IMG/VR virus record: IMGVR_UViG_3300037840_000442
Location: 1-28,234 of that record
Source: a virus
Reading direction: 5' to 3' (one strand)
DNA: 28,234 nucleotides
Part shown: in pieces, positions 6,172 through 12,559 of the stretch
Numbering within the stretch: position 1 is the first letter of the stretch
How the letters are laid out: each line of letters opens with the position of its first letter
Program-made: the position numbers and the translations under genes
The notes under the pieces: model-generated
What the model saw: only the letters and a program-made list of their open reading frames with translations
Databases searched by the model: none
What the model was told of the DNA's origin: nothing

Positions 6172-6215
6172 CGGACCGCAGGAGACTGTTCGTGCCATTC
6201 GCAGACGAGGATTGA
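6168..6215 (+). CDS. Possible 15-residue peptide
   Basis: ATGA overlap with the previous gene gives MTDRRRLFVPFADED and then a stop. The frame is defended only by the overlap; it may be untranslated. Confidence 0.3.
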   Translation: MTDRRRLFVPFADED

Positions 6216-6253
6216 GTGACCACGAGCGGATGGGGGACGCGGCCAGGTCATGG

Positions 6254-6451
6254 TCAGTCCGCGTGGACAAGGCCGATGCGCTCAGCGTGCTTGCGGTAGC
6301 ACCGGGCCAGCCCGCATACCACGCACGCGCTCCCGCTCGGCCCGTCAGGAACGTACGGGTGCGCGACGTCCTGCGCGTCGCCCGCCGTGCCGTCGATGCC
6401 GAGGCGCTGGCGTTCGGCCTCGCCGCGCTCCTGGAACTCGCCGTCAGCCAT
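6254..6451 (-). CDS. Zinc-knuckle mini-protein (65 aa)
   Basis: The C-terminal half HPYVPDGPSGSACVVCGLAR then YRKHAE matches a common small actinophage protein type: His-Pro-[YF] followed by CxxCGL and Arg/His. The N-terminal half is charged. ATG at 6451 follows GGAGGGG. It is second in a two-gene minus-strand operon. One zinc site is likely; partner unknown. Confidence 0.7.
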   Translation of the reverse strand: MADGEFQERGEAERQRLGIDGTAGDAQDVAHPYVPDGPSGSACVVCGLARCYRKHAERIGLVHAD

Positions 6452-6466
6452 CTTCCTGCCCCTCCC

Positions 6467-6655
6467 TCACATGTAGTGACCCGCGCCGTTGGCGGCGAGC
6501 TGGTCGGACGGCCGGTACGTTGCCCGGCAGAAGAGGAGGCGGTTCTTGCTATCGACGGACAGGGTGTAGTAACCGGGCGGGAGGCGGGGGACGGTCTGGC
6601 CGCACGCGAAGTAGTGATTGCCGTCCTGGTCGTGTATCCACTGGACGTATGCCAT
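6467..6655 (-). CDS. Hypothetical protein (62 aa), probable leaderless gene
   Basis: The chain MAYVQWIHDQDGNHYFACG then a beta-rich stretch (YYTLSVDSKNRLLFCRA) looks like a small folded beta protein. ATG at 6655 is six bases after TAGACT (6667-6662), so the mRNA may be leaderless. No family recognised. Confidence 0.65.
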   Translation of the reverse strand: MAYVQWIHDQDGNHYFACGQTVPRLPPGYYTLSVDSKNRLLFCRATYRPSDQLAANGAGHYM

Positions 6656-6661
6656 GCGGGG

Positions 6662-6667
6662 AGTCTA
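6662..6667 (-). promoter_or_regulatory. Candidate -10 box for leaderless minus-strand operon
   Basis: TAGACT on the minus strand ends six bases before the ATG at 6655. No clear -35 is visible. Confidence 0.45.
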
Positions 6668-6693
6668 CTGCACGCGGGGCTGCAGCGGGAGAG

Positions 6694-6722
6694 TTGACGA
6701 TGATCCGGTCATCGGATAGAAG
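6694..6722 (+). promoter_or_regulatory. Weak promoter with an inverted repeat in the spacer
   Basis: TTGACG (6694-6699), a 17-bp spacer and TAGAAG (6717-6722). The spacer contains ATCCG-gtcat-CGGAT (6703-6717), a possible operator. It would give a leader of about 75 bases to the 6806 gene, in addition to the leaderless promoter. Confidence 0.3.
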
Positions 6723-6792
6723 CTGGCCGGGCAGGATACCGGTACAGGGAAAGCTCACCACGACGTCCCCTGGAAGAGATGCCGTAAGGTGA

Positions 6793-6798
6793 TAGTAT
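6793..6798 (+). promoter_or_regulatory. Candidate -10 box seven bases before the ATG at 6806
   Basis: TAGTAT fits TAnnnT and ends seven bases before the ATG. A poor -35 (CTGGAA) lies 17 bp upstream. Leaderless transcription is predicted. Confidence 0.5.
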
Positions 6799-6805
6799 TT
6801 TATGT

Positions 6806-7441
6806 ATGCCCTCGGTTATTCCCGTCCATGTTGCCCTCCGGTCCCGGCTGAGGGATTCTGCCTGCCAGGCTCTCACTCTGGCGGGCCGCCTGGAGCCGCT
6901 GCTCGCGGAGAAATCACGGGGCCCGGAGGAACGGTTCCACGGGAAGGTGGATCATTCCCAGCCGCCCTGGAATGCGCAGATCGCCAATGCCATCCTGGAC
7001 CTGCACCAGCTGGCCCGGGAAGCTGAGGCCTGGCTGCGCTTGTCTCAGGGCCTTCCCCTCCGGGAGCGGGGCGGCTCGGCCGCCAATACCCGGAGGGCCC
7101 TGGAGGCCGTGGTCCGGCTTTCAGAGAAGGCGGAGGACATCACCGTGAGGGGGCACATCCGGGACCTGGAGAAGTGGATCCGGGGCGCCCGGACGGCCCT
7201 GGGGGAGACGGAGGCCCCGAAGCGCCTGCCGCGCAGCGAGGGCCAGCCGGAGCCGAGGTGCCCGTTCTGCGAGCAGCACACCCTGCGGATGCAGCCCCTG
7301 CGGGGGCGGATCTTCTGCATCTCCCCGGGATGCAGGGATGACCAGGAGCGCAAGCCGTATGCTATACTCGAATACTCTCCCCATGTCGGGGATATGGTGC
7401 TCGTATGGCAAGACGGGATATCGGGGGTGCCGGCCGCATGA
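6806..7441 (+). CDS. Helical protein with C-terminal zinc finger (211 aa)
   Basis: Residues 1-140 are largely helical (RLRDSACQALTLAGRLEPLL, LDLHQLAREAEAWLRL). A Cys cluster follows: CPFC, then FCISPGC about 20 residues later. Similar proteins occur widely in Streptomyces phages without assigned function; the helical part resembles nucleic-acid or scaffold adaptors. ATG at 6806 is chosen over 6802 because the frame is long and the -10 spacing fits a leaderless start. Its stop overlaps the next gene. Confidence 0.75.
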   Translation: MPSVIPVHVALRSRLRDSACQALTLAGRLEPLLAEKSRGPEERFHGKVDHSQPPWNAQIANAILDLHQLAREAEAWLRLSQGLPLRERGGSAANTRRALEAVVRLSEKAEDITVRGHIRDLEKWIRGARTALGETEAPKRLPRSEGQPEPRCPFCEQHTLRMQPLRGRIFCISPGCRDDQERKPYAILEYSPHVGDMVLVWQDGISGVPAA

Positions 7442-7602
7442 TGACGAGGATCGGGTTGTTCATCAGGGAAGCCGTGTTCAGCACTGACGCCCTGACCGGG
7501 GAGAAATGCTGTCCCACCGAGGTGTGCAAGTGCCCGCTGAACCATATCTGCTCCTGCCGTTTCTGCCGGTGCGGCACGTATTACCCGAAAGCCTTCGCGT
7601 GA
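7438..7602 (+). CDS. Very Cys-rich mini-protein (54 aa)
   Basis: Eight Cys residues lie within 24 positions (CCPTEVCKCP then CSCRFCRCG), a density typical of multi-metal clusters. ATG at 7438 is preferred over 7405 because it overlaps the upstream stop (ATGA). A TATACT box inside the upstream gene (7363-7368) could give an extra transcript. Metal binding is likely, function unknown. Confidence 0.65.
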   Translation: MMTRIGLFIREAVFSTDALTGEKCCPTEVCKCPLNHICSCRFCRCGTYYPKAFA

Positions 7603-7925
7603 CGGAGCAAGGCCCGAAAGGCTGGCATGGCCAGCCGTTCGTGGCCCTGGACGGGCAGAACTGGCCCCTGAAGACGGCAGCGGGGCTGCTGGACCTCCCG
7701 GAGCAGGATCTCCGGGACCTGGTCCGGGTGGTCGAGAACCTCCGGGGGGAAGCCCTGTCCGCCGGGGTGATCCGGATTTCCGGGTTCGCCCGGCAGGGCC
7801 GGCAGCCGAAGGCGTATCCTGCCCGGGTACTCATTGCCCTCACTGAGGGCATCCGGGACCTTGCCGAGAGGATCGCGAGTGGAGAACAGGAAGACTGTCC
7901 GGAGGACCATCCTCGCGCAGCCTGA
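7599..7925 (+). CDS. HTH-like hypothetical protein (108 aa)
   Basis: GTG at 7599 overlaps the previous stop (GTGA). Residues 20-60 (WPLKTAAGLLDLPEQDLRDL, then VRVVENLRGEALSAG) read like a winged-helix or MerR-type helix-turn-helix in which a residue pair is recognised before choosing a partner. The C-terminus is acidic. DNA binding is inferred from pattern only. Confidence 0.6.
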   Translation: MTEQGPKGWHGQPFVALDGQNWPLKTAAGLLDLPEQDLRDLVRVVENLRGEALSAGVIRISGFARQGRQPKAYPARVLIALTEGIRDLAERIASGEQEDCPEDHPRAA

Positions 7926-7941
7926 GCACGTCACGGAAGTC

Positions 7942-8220
7942 ATGACCCGGGAATTCACGTGCGATAACGGCTGCGGGGCCGTCATGCCGGAGTATAACAT
8001 GACTGGCGGAGCCCTGGCTTCGCATGACGGGAACCCGTACCGCAACCGGATCGAGGTTTATCTCAACCCGGAGAATTTCAGCGGCCAGGACGGGTACCAG
8101 AAGCTCTCCCGGGACTACTGTGATGAATGCCTCCCGGAGATCTGGAAGGAGATCACGGCGGTTCTCGCCTACCGGCCGCTCCGGACGGGAACCTTGCTAC
8201 GGCGGGAGGAACGCGAGTGA
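7942..8220 (+). CDS. Zinc-ribbon protein (92 aa)
   Basis: FTCDNGCG near the N-terminus and YCDECL about 60 residues later make a split CxxxC/CxxC pair. The middle is beta-rich (RNRIEVYLNPENFSG). ATG at 7942 follows CGGAAG and gives the natural N-terminus; GTG at 7879 would overlap the upstream gene deeply. Stop overlaps the next GTG. Confidence 0.65.
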   Translation: MTREFTCDNGCGAVMPEYNMTGGALASHDGNPYRNRIEVYLNPENFSGQDGYQKLSRDYCDECLPEIWKEITAVLAYRPLRTGTLLRREERE

Positions 8221-8396
8221 TTCATGTCTTCCGGTGGGACCGTACCGCGATTGCGGTTCCGCGAGAAGGCAGGTCCCTGGATCGGAAATTCCGGAAGGGT
8301 GGTGCCTGGATGTGCGTCATGTGCCGGATCCTGCTGGATTTCGCTGTCGCATACGACCTGGATCACTACGATGACTGCCCGGGGGGAGTAGAGTAA
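8217..8396 (+). CDS. Hypothetical protein (59 aa)
   Basis: GTGA overlap with the upstream stop. The chain contains WMCVMCRILLDF, a CxxC in a hydrophobic setting, and an acidic end (DLDHYDDCPGG). The last 80 bases overlap the minus-strand gene 8317-8709. A direct repeat crosses its stop codon. Confidence 0.55.
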   Translation: MIHVFRWDRTAIAVPREGRSLDRKFRKGGAWMCVMCRILLDFAVAYDLDHYDDCPGGVE

Positions 8397-8709
8397 TGAC
8401 TGCCCGGGGAGAGCTGAGCCACGGCTGGGGTGTGCCCCCGTCGTTACGGAACGGGACGGTAGCGGGACGTCGCGGCATTACCGGGAACACGAGACAGGAT
8501 GGTTCCCGGGCCCTGCCCGAGCACCAGCCGCAGACCTCATCCTCGTGATCTTCGAAGACCTCGATGATCTGGCGTATCTCGTCAGGCCCGTGGAACAGGC
8601 TGCACTCTCCGGTACAGTTCTCGTCTTCGCAGCGCGGATGACGAGAACAGTAATGACATTCCTGCATCCTGTCGAAACGTTCCAGGAGCCATTGCGCGGG
8701 AGACTGCAT
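8317..8709 (-). CDS. Cys-rich hypothetical protein (130 aa), leaderless
   Basis: Residues 14-70 hold Cys/His groups (CHYCSRHPRC, CTGECSLFHG, CGWCSG) consistent with one or two zinc sites separated by an acidic helix (DEIRQIIEVFEDHEDE). The C-terminal 60 residues are low-complexity Arg/Pro/Ser and overlap the convergent gene. The third ATG, at 8709, is chosen because the promoter TTGAAA-N17-TATGAT ends seven bases before it. No family recognised. Confidence 0.6.
   Translation of the reverse strand: MQSPAQWLLERFDRMQECHYCSRHPRCEDENCTGECSLFHGPDEIRQIIEVFEDHEDEVCGWCSGRAREPSCLVFPVMPRRPATVPFRNDGGTPQPWLSSPRAVITLLPPGSHRSDPGRMRQRNPAGSGT
8371..8409. repeat. Direct repeat across a stop codon
   Basis: ATGACTGCCCGGGG occurs at 8371-8384 and 8396-8409 (period 25), with the stop codon of the 8217 gene at 8394-8396. 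Confidence 0.8.
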
Positions 8710-8716
8710 GAGGGGC

Positions 8717-8745
8717 ATCATAATCGTTTCCGGCCCCGTTTTCAA
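8717..8745 (-). promoter_or_regulatory. Leaderless-type promoter for the 8317-8709 gene
   Basis: On the minus strand TTGAAA (8745-8740), a 17-bp spacer and TATGAT (8722-8717) form a near-consensus promoter. The start codon at 8709 follows after seven bases. Confidence 0.7.
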
Positions 8746-8769
8746 CCAGGGAGAATCTCTCAGAACCGG

Positions 8770-8806
8770 TTGACAGGGTTGACATCTCATGCCAGGGTGA
8801 TATAAG
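8770..8806 (+). promoter_or_regulatory. Promoter of the lysozyme-like gene
   Basis: Two TTGACA boxes (8770-8775 and 8779-8784) precede TATAAG (8801-8806). The second box has a 16-bp spacer. Transcription would start near 8813 and give an 89-base leader. Confidence 0.7.
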
Positions 8807-8839
8807 TGAGATAAGGACACCTGTCTCTCTCACGAAAAG

Positions 8840-8880
8840 AGCCGCAGGTCTTCCTGTTTTTTTCCCGGAAGATAGCGGCT
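8840..8880 (+). other. Hairpin in the leader of the lysozyme-like gene
   Basis: AGCCGC (8840-8845) pairs with GCGGCT (8875-8880), and TCTTCC (8849-8854) with GGAAGA (8867-8872), around a loop with seven T. A small internal loop separates the two stems. It may control translation or RNA stability. Confidence 0.6.
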
Positions 8881-8901
8881 GCCCTGCGTTTCTAGGAGAG
8901 C

Positions 8902-9510
8902 ATGTTGTCTTCTGGCAGACACGAACGTCCCCGTCACCGCCATCGCAAGCCCGGGTGCGCTAGGCAGACATACCTGGCCGCTGCGAGAACCGGCGTGATC
9001 CTGGCCACCGGAGCCGTTATCCTGACCCCGGCCACCGGAGCCCTCGCGGTTCCCGGGCCGGAGGTCACCGCTGCGGCAGCGATCACCGCTGCGGCAGCGG
9101 TCACCGCTCATCACCGGGACCACCTGCTCCACCTCCGCCACCTGGCCCACCTGCGCCACCTTCTGGACGGGAGGACTGACGGGAGGGCGGCTGCTGCGGT
9201 CCCGTCAGTTCCGTCCGCAAGAGGAGCCCTGGACTGCCGGGAACTGGAGAGCCTCTGGCTCCAGGCCGGCGGCTCGCAGGGCGAGGCGCTCACTGCGGCC
9301 GAGATCGCCATGGCGGAATCCGGCGGCAACCAGTTCGCTACGGGCACGGTCGGCGAGCGCGGGTACTGGCAGATCAACCCGAACCACGGCTCGCTGTCCA
9401 CCTACGACCCGATGGGCAACGCCAAGGCCGCCGTCATCCTCTCGGCCGACGGCACCAACTGGACGCCCTGGACGACGTACACCAGCGGTCTGTACATCGG
9501 CCGCTGCTGA
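8902..9510 (+). CDS. Secreted lysozyme-like / transglycosylase-type protein
   Basis: A basic N-terminus (RHERPRHRHRK) and a hydrophobic stretch (about residues 26-50) suggest a signal peptide or signal anchor. After a low-complexity Ala/His linker, the last 90 residues form a lysozyme-like domain: the Glu in EIAMAESGGNQ is the expected catalytic residue, followed by YWQINPNH and WTPWTTY. It should cut peptidoglycan outside the membrane. The form is typical of host-type secreted actinobacterial enzymes. ATG at 8902 follows TAGGAGAGC. Own promoter, leader hairpin and terminator make it an independent unit. A virion-associated or moron role is possible. Confidence 0.8.
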   Translation: MLSSGRHERPRHRHRKPGCARQTYLAAARTGVILATGAVILTPATGALAVPGPEVTAAAAITAAAAVTAHHRDHLLHLRHLAHLRHLLDGRTDGRAAAAVPSVPSARGALDCRELESLWLQAGGSQGEALTAAEIAMAESGGNQFATGTVGERGYWQINPNHGSLSTYDPMGNAKAAVILSADGTNWTPWTTYTSGLYIGRC

Positions 9511-9519
9511 GAGAATCGA

Positions 9520-9560
9520 CACGAAACCCCCGGGGCGTCAGAGGCGCCGGGGGTTTCGTG
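9520..9560. terminator. Strong bidirectional intrinsic terminator
   Basis: A perfect 14-bp stem (9520-9533 with 9547-9560), flanked by AAA/TTT-containing arms, has a 13-base loop. It lies between the convergent ends of the lysozyme-like gene and the minus-strand operon, 10 bases after one stop codon and 3 bases from the other. Confidence 0.85.
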
Positions 9561-9562
9561 TT

Positions 9563-9676
9563 TCACACCAGGGACATCCGTGCCCCGCAGCAGGCCGGGG
9601 CGCTGCGTGCAGCTTTTACCTTGCAGCATTCCGCGCACGTCCAGATCCTGATGTCAAGCCAGGCCAGCAGCCTCAT
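9563..9676 (-). CDS. Cys-rich mini-protein (37 aa)
   Basis: ATG at 9676 follows GGAGGAG and encodes MRLLAWLDIRIWTCAECCK, then a second pair of Cys (ACCG). Its start overlaps the preceding stop (ATGA). It ends right beside the bidirectional terminator, as expected for the last gene of the operon. One metal site is likely. Confidence 0.6.
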   Translation of the reverse strand: MRLLAWLDIRIWTCAECCKVKAARSAPACCGARMSLV

Positions 9677-9777
9677 GTTGTTCTTCTCCTCCGGTAACTC
9701 TGCCTTCCGGCAACGGGCGGTTTGCGGGGACGTTCCGGCAGGGCCTGCCGTCTCGCTATTTCCGCCTCGATGCTCAG
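9673..9777 (-). CDS. Possible small basic protein with a CTG start (34 aa)
   Basis: An open frame between two supported genes encodes a helical, Arg-rich peptide (IEAEIARRQALPERPRKPP). It has no ATG, GTG or TTG start outside the upstream gene. A CTG at 9777 overlaps the upstream stop (CTGA), mirroring the GTGA/ATGA pattern nearby, and its stop overlaps the next ATG. A CTG start is rare, so this may be non-coding. Confidence 0.35.
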   Translation of the reverse strand: MSIEAEIARRQALPERPRKPPVAGRQSYRRRRTT

Positions 9778-10148
9778 CTTCTCGACAGGAATGATATAAG
9801 GCGGTACTCCGGGCAGTCCCCCGGGGTAATCCGCCTGCCGAGGATCTTCCCGCAGTACATGCAGTATTCCTGGTGATAACAATGCCAGGCTATCTCGTAA
9901 TGCCCGTCTTGCCAGGCGAGCCACCAGCCGCAGGAGCGGATCGTGTTCCAGATCGGGTGGATTTTCCGGAGGGCCGGCTGGTACGGTTCTTTCCACCGTC
10001 GGCCTTTGCACATGTCTTTCGGTGCCGGAGCGCGTTTTGCCGGGCTCGGATCCTCGGCCAGGGCTTCCCGGAGCAAGTCACCCCGGGAACGCTGCGGCTC
10101 GGGCCAGGAGGCGCGGTTCCCCGGCCGGGCGTGCCGTTCGGCCAGCAC
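9774..10148 (-). CDS. Hypothetical protein with C-terminal zinc site (124 aa)
   Basis: The N-terminal part is Arg/Pro/Ala-rich. Residues 68-112 look folded, with Trp, His and Cys (GWWLAWQDGHYEIAWHC, YCMYCGK) and a CPEY ending. GTG at 10148 follows AAGGAG with good spacing. It diverges from terL with only 26 bases between start codons. Likely metal binding, function unknown. Confidence 0.65.
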   Translation of the reverse strand: MLAERHARPGNRASWPEPQRSRGDLLREALAEDPSPAKRAPAPKDMCKGRRWKEPYQPALRKIHPIWNTIRSCGWWLAWQDGHYEIAWHCYHQEYCMYCGKILGRRITPGDCPEYRLISFLSRS

Positions 10149-10174
10149 TTGTCTCCTTCTAGTCCTAGGAGTAT

Positions 10175-11845
10175 GTGGATCTTAGCAAGCTCAGCCCGGA
10201 AGCGCAAACCAGGATCGCCCGCGAGATCCTGGCCCTGAAGACGGTACCGCGTGCCTGGGAAGACCAGGCGTACTACAAGCAGCTGCCCCCTGATCATCCC
10301 CGGCATCATCTTGCCGATCCCGTGACCGGGCTGGCCTGCGGCTGTGCCGGGATGGACCTGGAGTGGGAGACCTGGCTCCTGGTGACGGGGAGGGGGACGG
10401 GGAAAACCAGGTGCGGGGCCAACTGGGCGCTCACCGTCGGGCTTTCCGAGCCGGATATCTGGGTCGGGGTCTGCGCGCCGACGTTCATCGACATCAAGCG
10501 CGTCTGCTTCGAGGGCCCGTCCGGGATCGAGAAAGTAGCCGAGAAAGGCGAGATCCGCGAGTACAACAAGAACGGGCTGCGGTTCACCCTCCGGAACGGC
10601 AGCGTGATCCAGGGGTATACGGCAGACCGTCCCGACTCCATCCGGGGCGCGAACCTGGCGTATGTCTGGTTTGACGAGCTGGGATCCATCCGCGCTCCCG
10701 ATTTCTATCACTTCGGCTTGCTTCCCGCGTTGCGCGAGAGCAAGGGCCGGATGCTGGTGACAACCACCCCGAGGAATGTCGGGATCATCGGCAGCCTGAT
10801 CAAGGACGCCAAGGACCCCGCCAAGCACGTGCATTACACCAGGGCGACGTCCATGGAGAACTGGAAGTCGCCGTCGGTCCTGAAGATGGTAGAGAAGGTC
10901 AAGCGCCAGTACGGGCTGGATTCATTCCTCGGGAGGCAGGAGCTGCTCGGCGAGCTGGTGGATGACCTCCCGGGCCAGCTCTTCCGTATCCAGGATATCG
11001 ATAAGTACCGGGTGGATGAATTCCCGTCCCTGCGGCGGACGATCGTTGCCGTGGACCCGGCGAGCAGCGCCAATATGCGCAGTGACGAGACCGGGATCGT
11101 CGTCGTCGGCGAAGGGGAGGACCGGCATTACTACACCCTGCAGGACGTATCCATGCAGGCCACCACCGATAAGGTCATGTCCGCTATTGTCGGCGCTTTC
11201 TACCGGTGGGAAGCGGACATCGTGGTGGTGGAGAAGAACGTGGCGGGAGACTGGTTCCGGCAGGCCCTGTATGACAAGGACCCGCACGTGTCTTATAAGC
11301 CCGTGCAGGCCATGAAGGGCAAGCTGATCCGGGCCCAGCCGCTGTCCCCGCTGATGGAGCGGGGCTTCTTCCACATGGTCGGGAGGGAATTCGATGAGCT
11401 GGAGCGCCAGCTGACCGCGATGACCGCGTACGACGACCGGGTCAAGCAGCATGACGACCGGGCAGACGCCTGGGTGTGGGGCATGCGGGAGCTGTCCGGG
11501 ATGGGCAACGTGGACTGGGGGGAGATCTACGGTTTCCGCACCTGCCTGGCCTGCGGGCATAAGGTCAACATCCGGCTGGAGAAATCGTGCCGGGCCTGCG
11601 GCAACCCGGTGGAACCTGATTCTGAGCCGAAAGAGAAGAACACGACGCGCTCGGTCCGCTGGTCTAATGCGTACCAGAAGACCTGCGAGCAGGGGCACGA
11701 GTATCCGATGCGGCTGCCTCGCTGCCCGAAATGCCATGACGACCAGGAATACCTGGCGCGGGTTTCCGGGTTGACTAATCCTTCCCGTGGCTCGCGTTCT
11801 GTGTATACTGGCAGGGACCCTCTTTCCAGGAGAAATCATGTGTAA
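10175..11845 (+). CDS. terL: Terminase large subunit (TerL)
   Basis: The ATPase-nuclease motor that packages phage DNA. Walker A is GRGTGKT (72-78); Walker B ends in the acidic pair D167-E168 (YVWFDE); the coupling motif is TTTPR (196-200). Nuclease acidic residues are D294 (VAVDPASS), E353 (VVVEKN) and D431 (DDRADAW). After residue 450 a C-terminal extension carries zinc-ribbon groups: CLACG and CRACG, then C...CPKC. GTG at 10175 follows AGGAG. No small subunit is recognised in the window. The 3' end contains the promoter of the next gene. Confidence 0.95.
   Translation: MDLSKLSPEAQTRIAREILALKTVPRAWEDQAYYKQLPPDHPRHHLADPVTGLACGCAGMDLEWETWLLVTGRGTGKTRCGANWALTVGLSEPDIWVGVCAPTFIDIKRVCFEGPSGIEKVAEKGEIREYNKNGLRFTLRNGSVIQGYTADRPDSIRGANLAYVWFDELGSIRAPDFYHFGLLPALRESKGRMLVTTTPRNVGIIGSLIKDAKDPAKHVHYTRATSMENWKSPSVLKMVEKVKRQYGLDSFLGRQELLGELVDDLPGQLFRIQDIDKYRVDEFPSLRRTIVAVDPASSANMRSDETGIVVVGEGEDRHYYTLQDVSMQATTDKVMSAIVGAFYRWEADIVVVEKNVAGDWFRQALYDKDPHVSYKPVQAMKGKLIRAQPLSPLMERGFFHMVGREFDELERQLTAMTAYDDRVKQHDDRADAWVWGMRELSGMGNVDWGEIYGFRTCLACGHKVNIRLEKSCRACGNPVEPDSEPKEKNTTRSVRWSNAYQKTCEQGHEYPMRLPRCPKCHDDQEYLARVSGLTNPSRGSRSVYTGRDPLSRRNHV
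11804..11809 (+). promoter_or_regulatory. Candidate -10 box inside the 3' end of terL
   Basis: TATACT is 29 bases before the ATG at 11838, which would give a leader of about 22 bases with AGGAGAAATC. The best -35-like TTGACT (11771-11776) is too far away (27-bp spacer). Confidence 0.4.
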
Positions 11846-12029
11846 CTGCACCGGGAACCTCACTAGTACTAATTTTACGGCAAGTTACCCGCCCTGGCTC
11901 AGTGCGGGTAACTTGCCCTTGCCCAGCACCGCTACCACCTTGCCGCTTACGGCGGCGCTGGCCTCCATGAAATGCCCTAACTGCGGATACTGTTCGCATT
12001 GCGGGCGGAGCGATGAGAATAAGCAGTGA
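11838..12029 (+). CDS. Thr/Leu-rich protein with zinc-binding tail (63 aa)
   Basis: MCNCTGNLTSTNFTASYPPW at the start and CPNCGYCSHCG at the end point to one metal site with an uncharged middle. ATG at 11838 follows CAGGAGAAATC. The stop overlaps the next GTG. Function unknown. Confidence 0.6.
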   Translation: MCNCTGNLTSTNFTASYPPWLSAGNLPLPSTATTLPLTAALASMKCPNCGYCSHCGRSDENKQ

Positions 12030-12199
12030 GAGCAAGAGCCGCGCGTTTCTGCCGCAGGTGGAAATACACGATCTCGGCAGTGATCCTGGTGGTGACGGTC
12101 TTGCCTCTCATCGGGATCTTCGGGAGCCCGAAGCAGGCGGTGCTCCTGGCAGTTCTCCTGCTGACATACTTCCTTGCCGCGCGACCACGCCATGGCTGA
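12026..12199 (+). CDS. Two-segment membrane peptide (57 aa)
   Basis: GTG at 12026 overlaps the previous stop. After a basic start (VRARAARFCRRW) come two hydrophobic stretches separated by a short Gly/Lys turn (IFGSPK), a hairpin topology with the ends in the cytoplasm. Such peptides can be holins, but a single lysis partner is not adjacent. Shorter than usual gene-finding limits. Confidence 0.6.
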   Translation: MRARAARFCRRWKYTISAVILVVTVLPLIGIFGSPKQAVLLAVLLLTYFLAARPRHG

Positions 12200-12213
12200 G
12201 TGACGGGGGCTGG

Positions 12214-12294
12214 ATGGTACTGAAGTGCACCCTGCCGGAGCATAACGGCAGGCACTATGACGAGGCTTTTTCTCTTTCCTGGCGGAAAGAGTGA
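12214..12294 (+). CDS. Short peptide (26 aa)
   Basis: ATG at 12214 encodes MVLKCTLPEHNGRHYDEAFS and a short basic end. A GGGGC site lies upstream and its stop overlaps the next GTG. A Cys/His pair is visible. Supported mainly by position. Confidence 0.45.
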   Translation: MVLKCTLPEHNGRHYDEAFSLSWRKE

Positions 12295-12518
12295 CTCCCG
12301 AGCAGAAAGAGGCCCTGCGCCAGGTCTTCCCGGAACGCCCGGAGACGAGCTGCCAGTGGTGCGGGGGGTATCACCTCCGGGCCTGCCCCCGGGTGAAGCG
12401 CATGACCTTCATGGGCCAGGGTGCGGGAACCGGGAATGTTACCGAAGTGGAGTACTGGCATCATAACGAGGTGGACTGGTCGGAAGTGATCTTCCCGGAG
12501 GAGGTTTTCGGTGACTGA
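12291..12518 (+). CDS. Zinc-knuckle protein of the actinophage type (75 aa)
   Basis: The segment CQWCGGYHLRACPRVKRM has a C-x2-C-x3-H-x3-C zinc knuckle, then a beta-rich domain with VEYWHHNEVDWSEVIFPEEV. Proteins with this pattern are widespread among actinophages, often close to terminase and portal genes; their role is unknown. GTG at 12291 overlaps the upstream TGA. The 3' end lies in a 29-bp duplication. Confidence 0.75.
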   Translation: MTPEQKEALRQVFPERPETSCQWCGGYHLRACPRVKRMTFMGQGAGTGNVTEVEYWHHNEVDWSEVIFPEEVFGD

Positions 12519-12559
12519 GATTCCCGGAAGGGAGGTTTTCGGTGACTGAGATTCCCGGA
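12500..12559 (+). repeat. 29-bp tandem duplication of a gene junction
   Basis: An identical 29-bp sequence, beginning GGAGGTTTTCGGTGACTGAG, is at 12500-12528 and 12531-12559 (period 31). Each copy contains GTGACTGA, a stop overlapping a GTG start. The upstream gene stops in copy one and the downstream gene starts in copy two. Confidence 0.95.

Noticed and set aside
6216-6299. GTG-started 27-codon frame after the 15-residue peptide
   Set aside because: Runs antisense into the well-supported minus-strand zinc-knuckle gene and has a random composition.
8813-8901. ydaO-type (c-di-AMP) riboswitch before the lysozyme-like gene
   Set aside because: The family controls similar genes in actinobacteria, but the leader is too short and lacks the conserved core; only a simple two-part hairpin is visible.
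9890-10834. Long minus-strand open frame opposite terL
   Set aside because: Shadow of the high-G+C codon pattern; terL motifs are complete and the minus frame has no ribosome site or recognisable sequence.
11771-11809. TTGACT and TATACT as a full promoter in terL
   Set aside because: The spacer is 27 bp, too long for a normal pair; only the -10 box is kept as a weak candidate.
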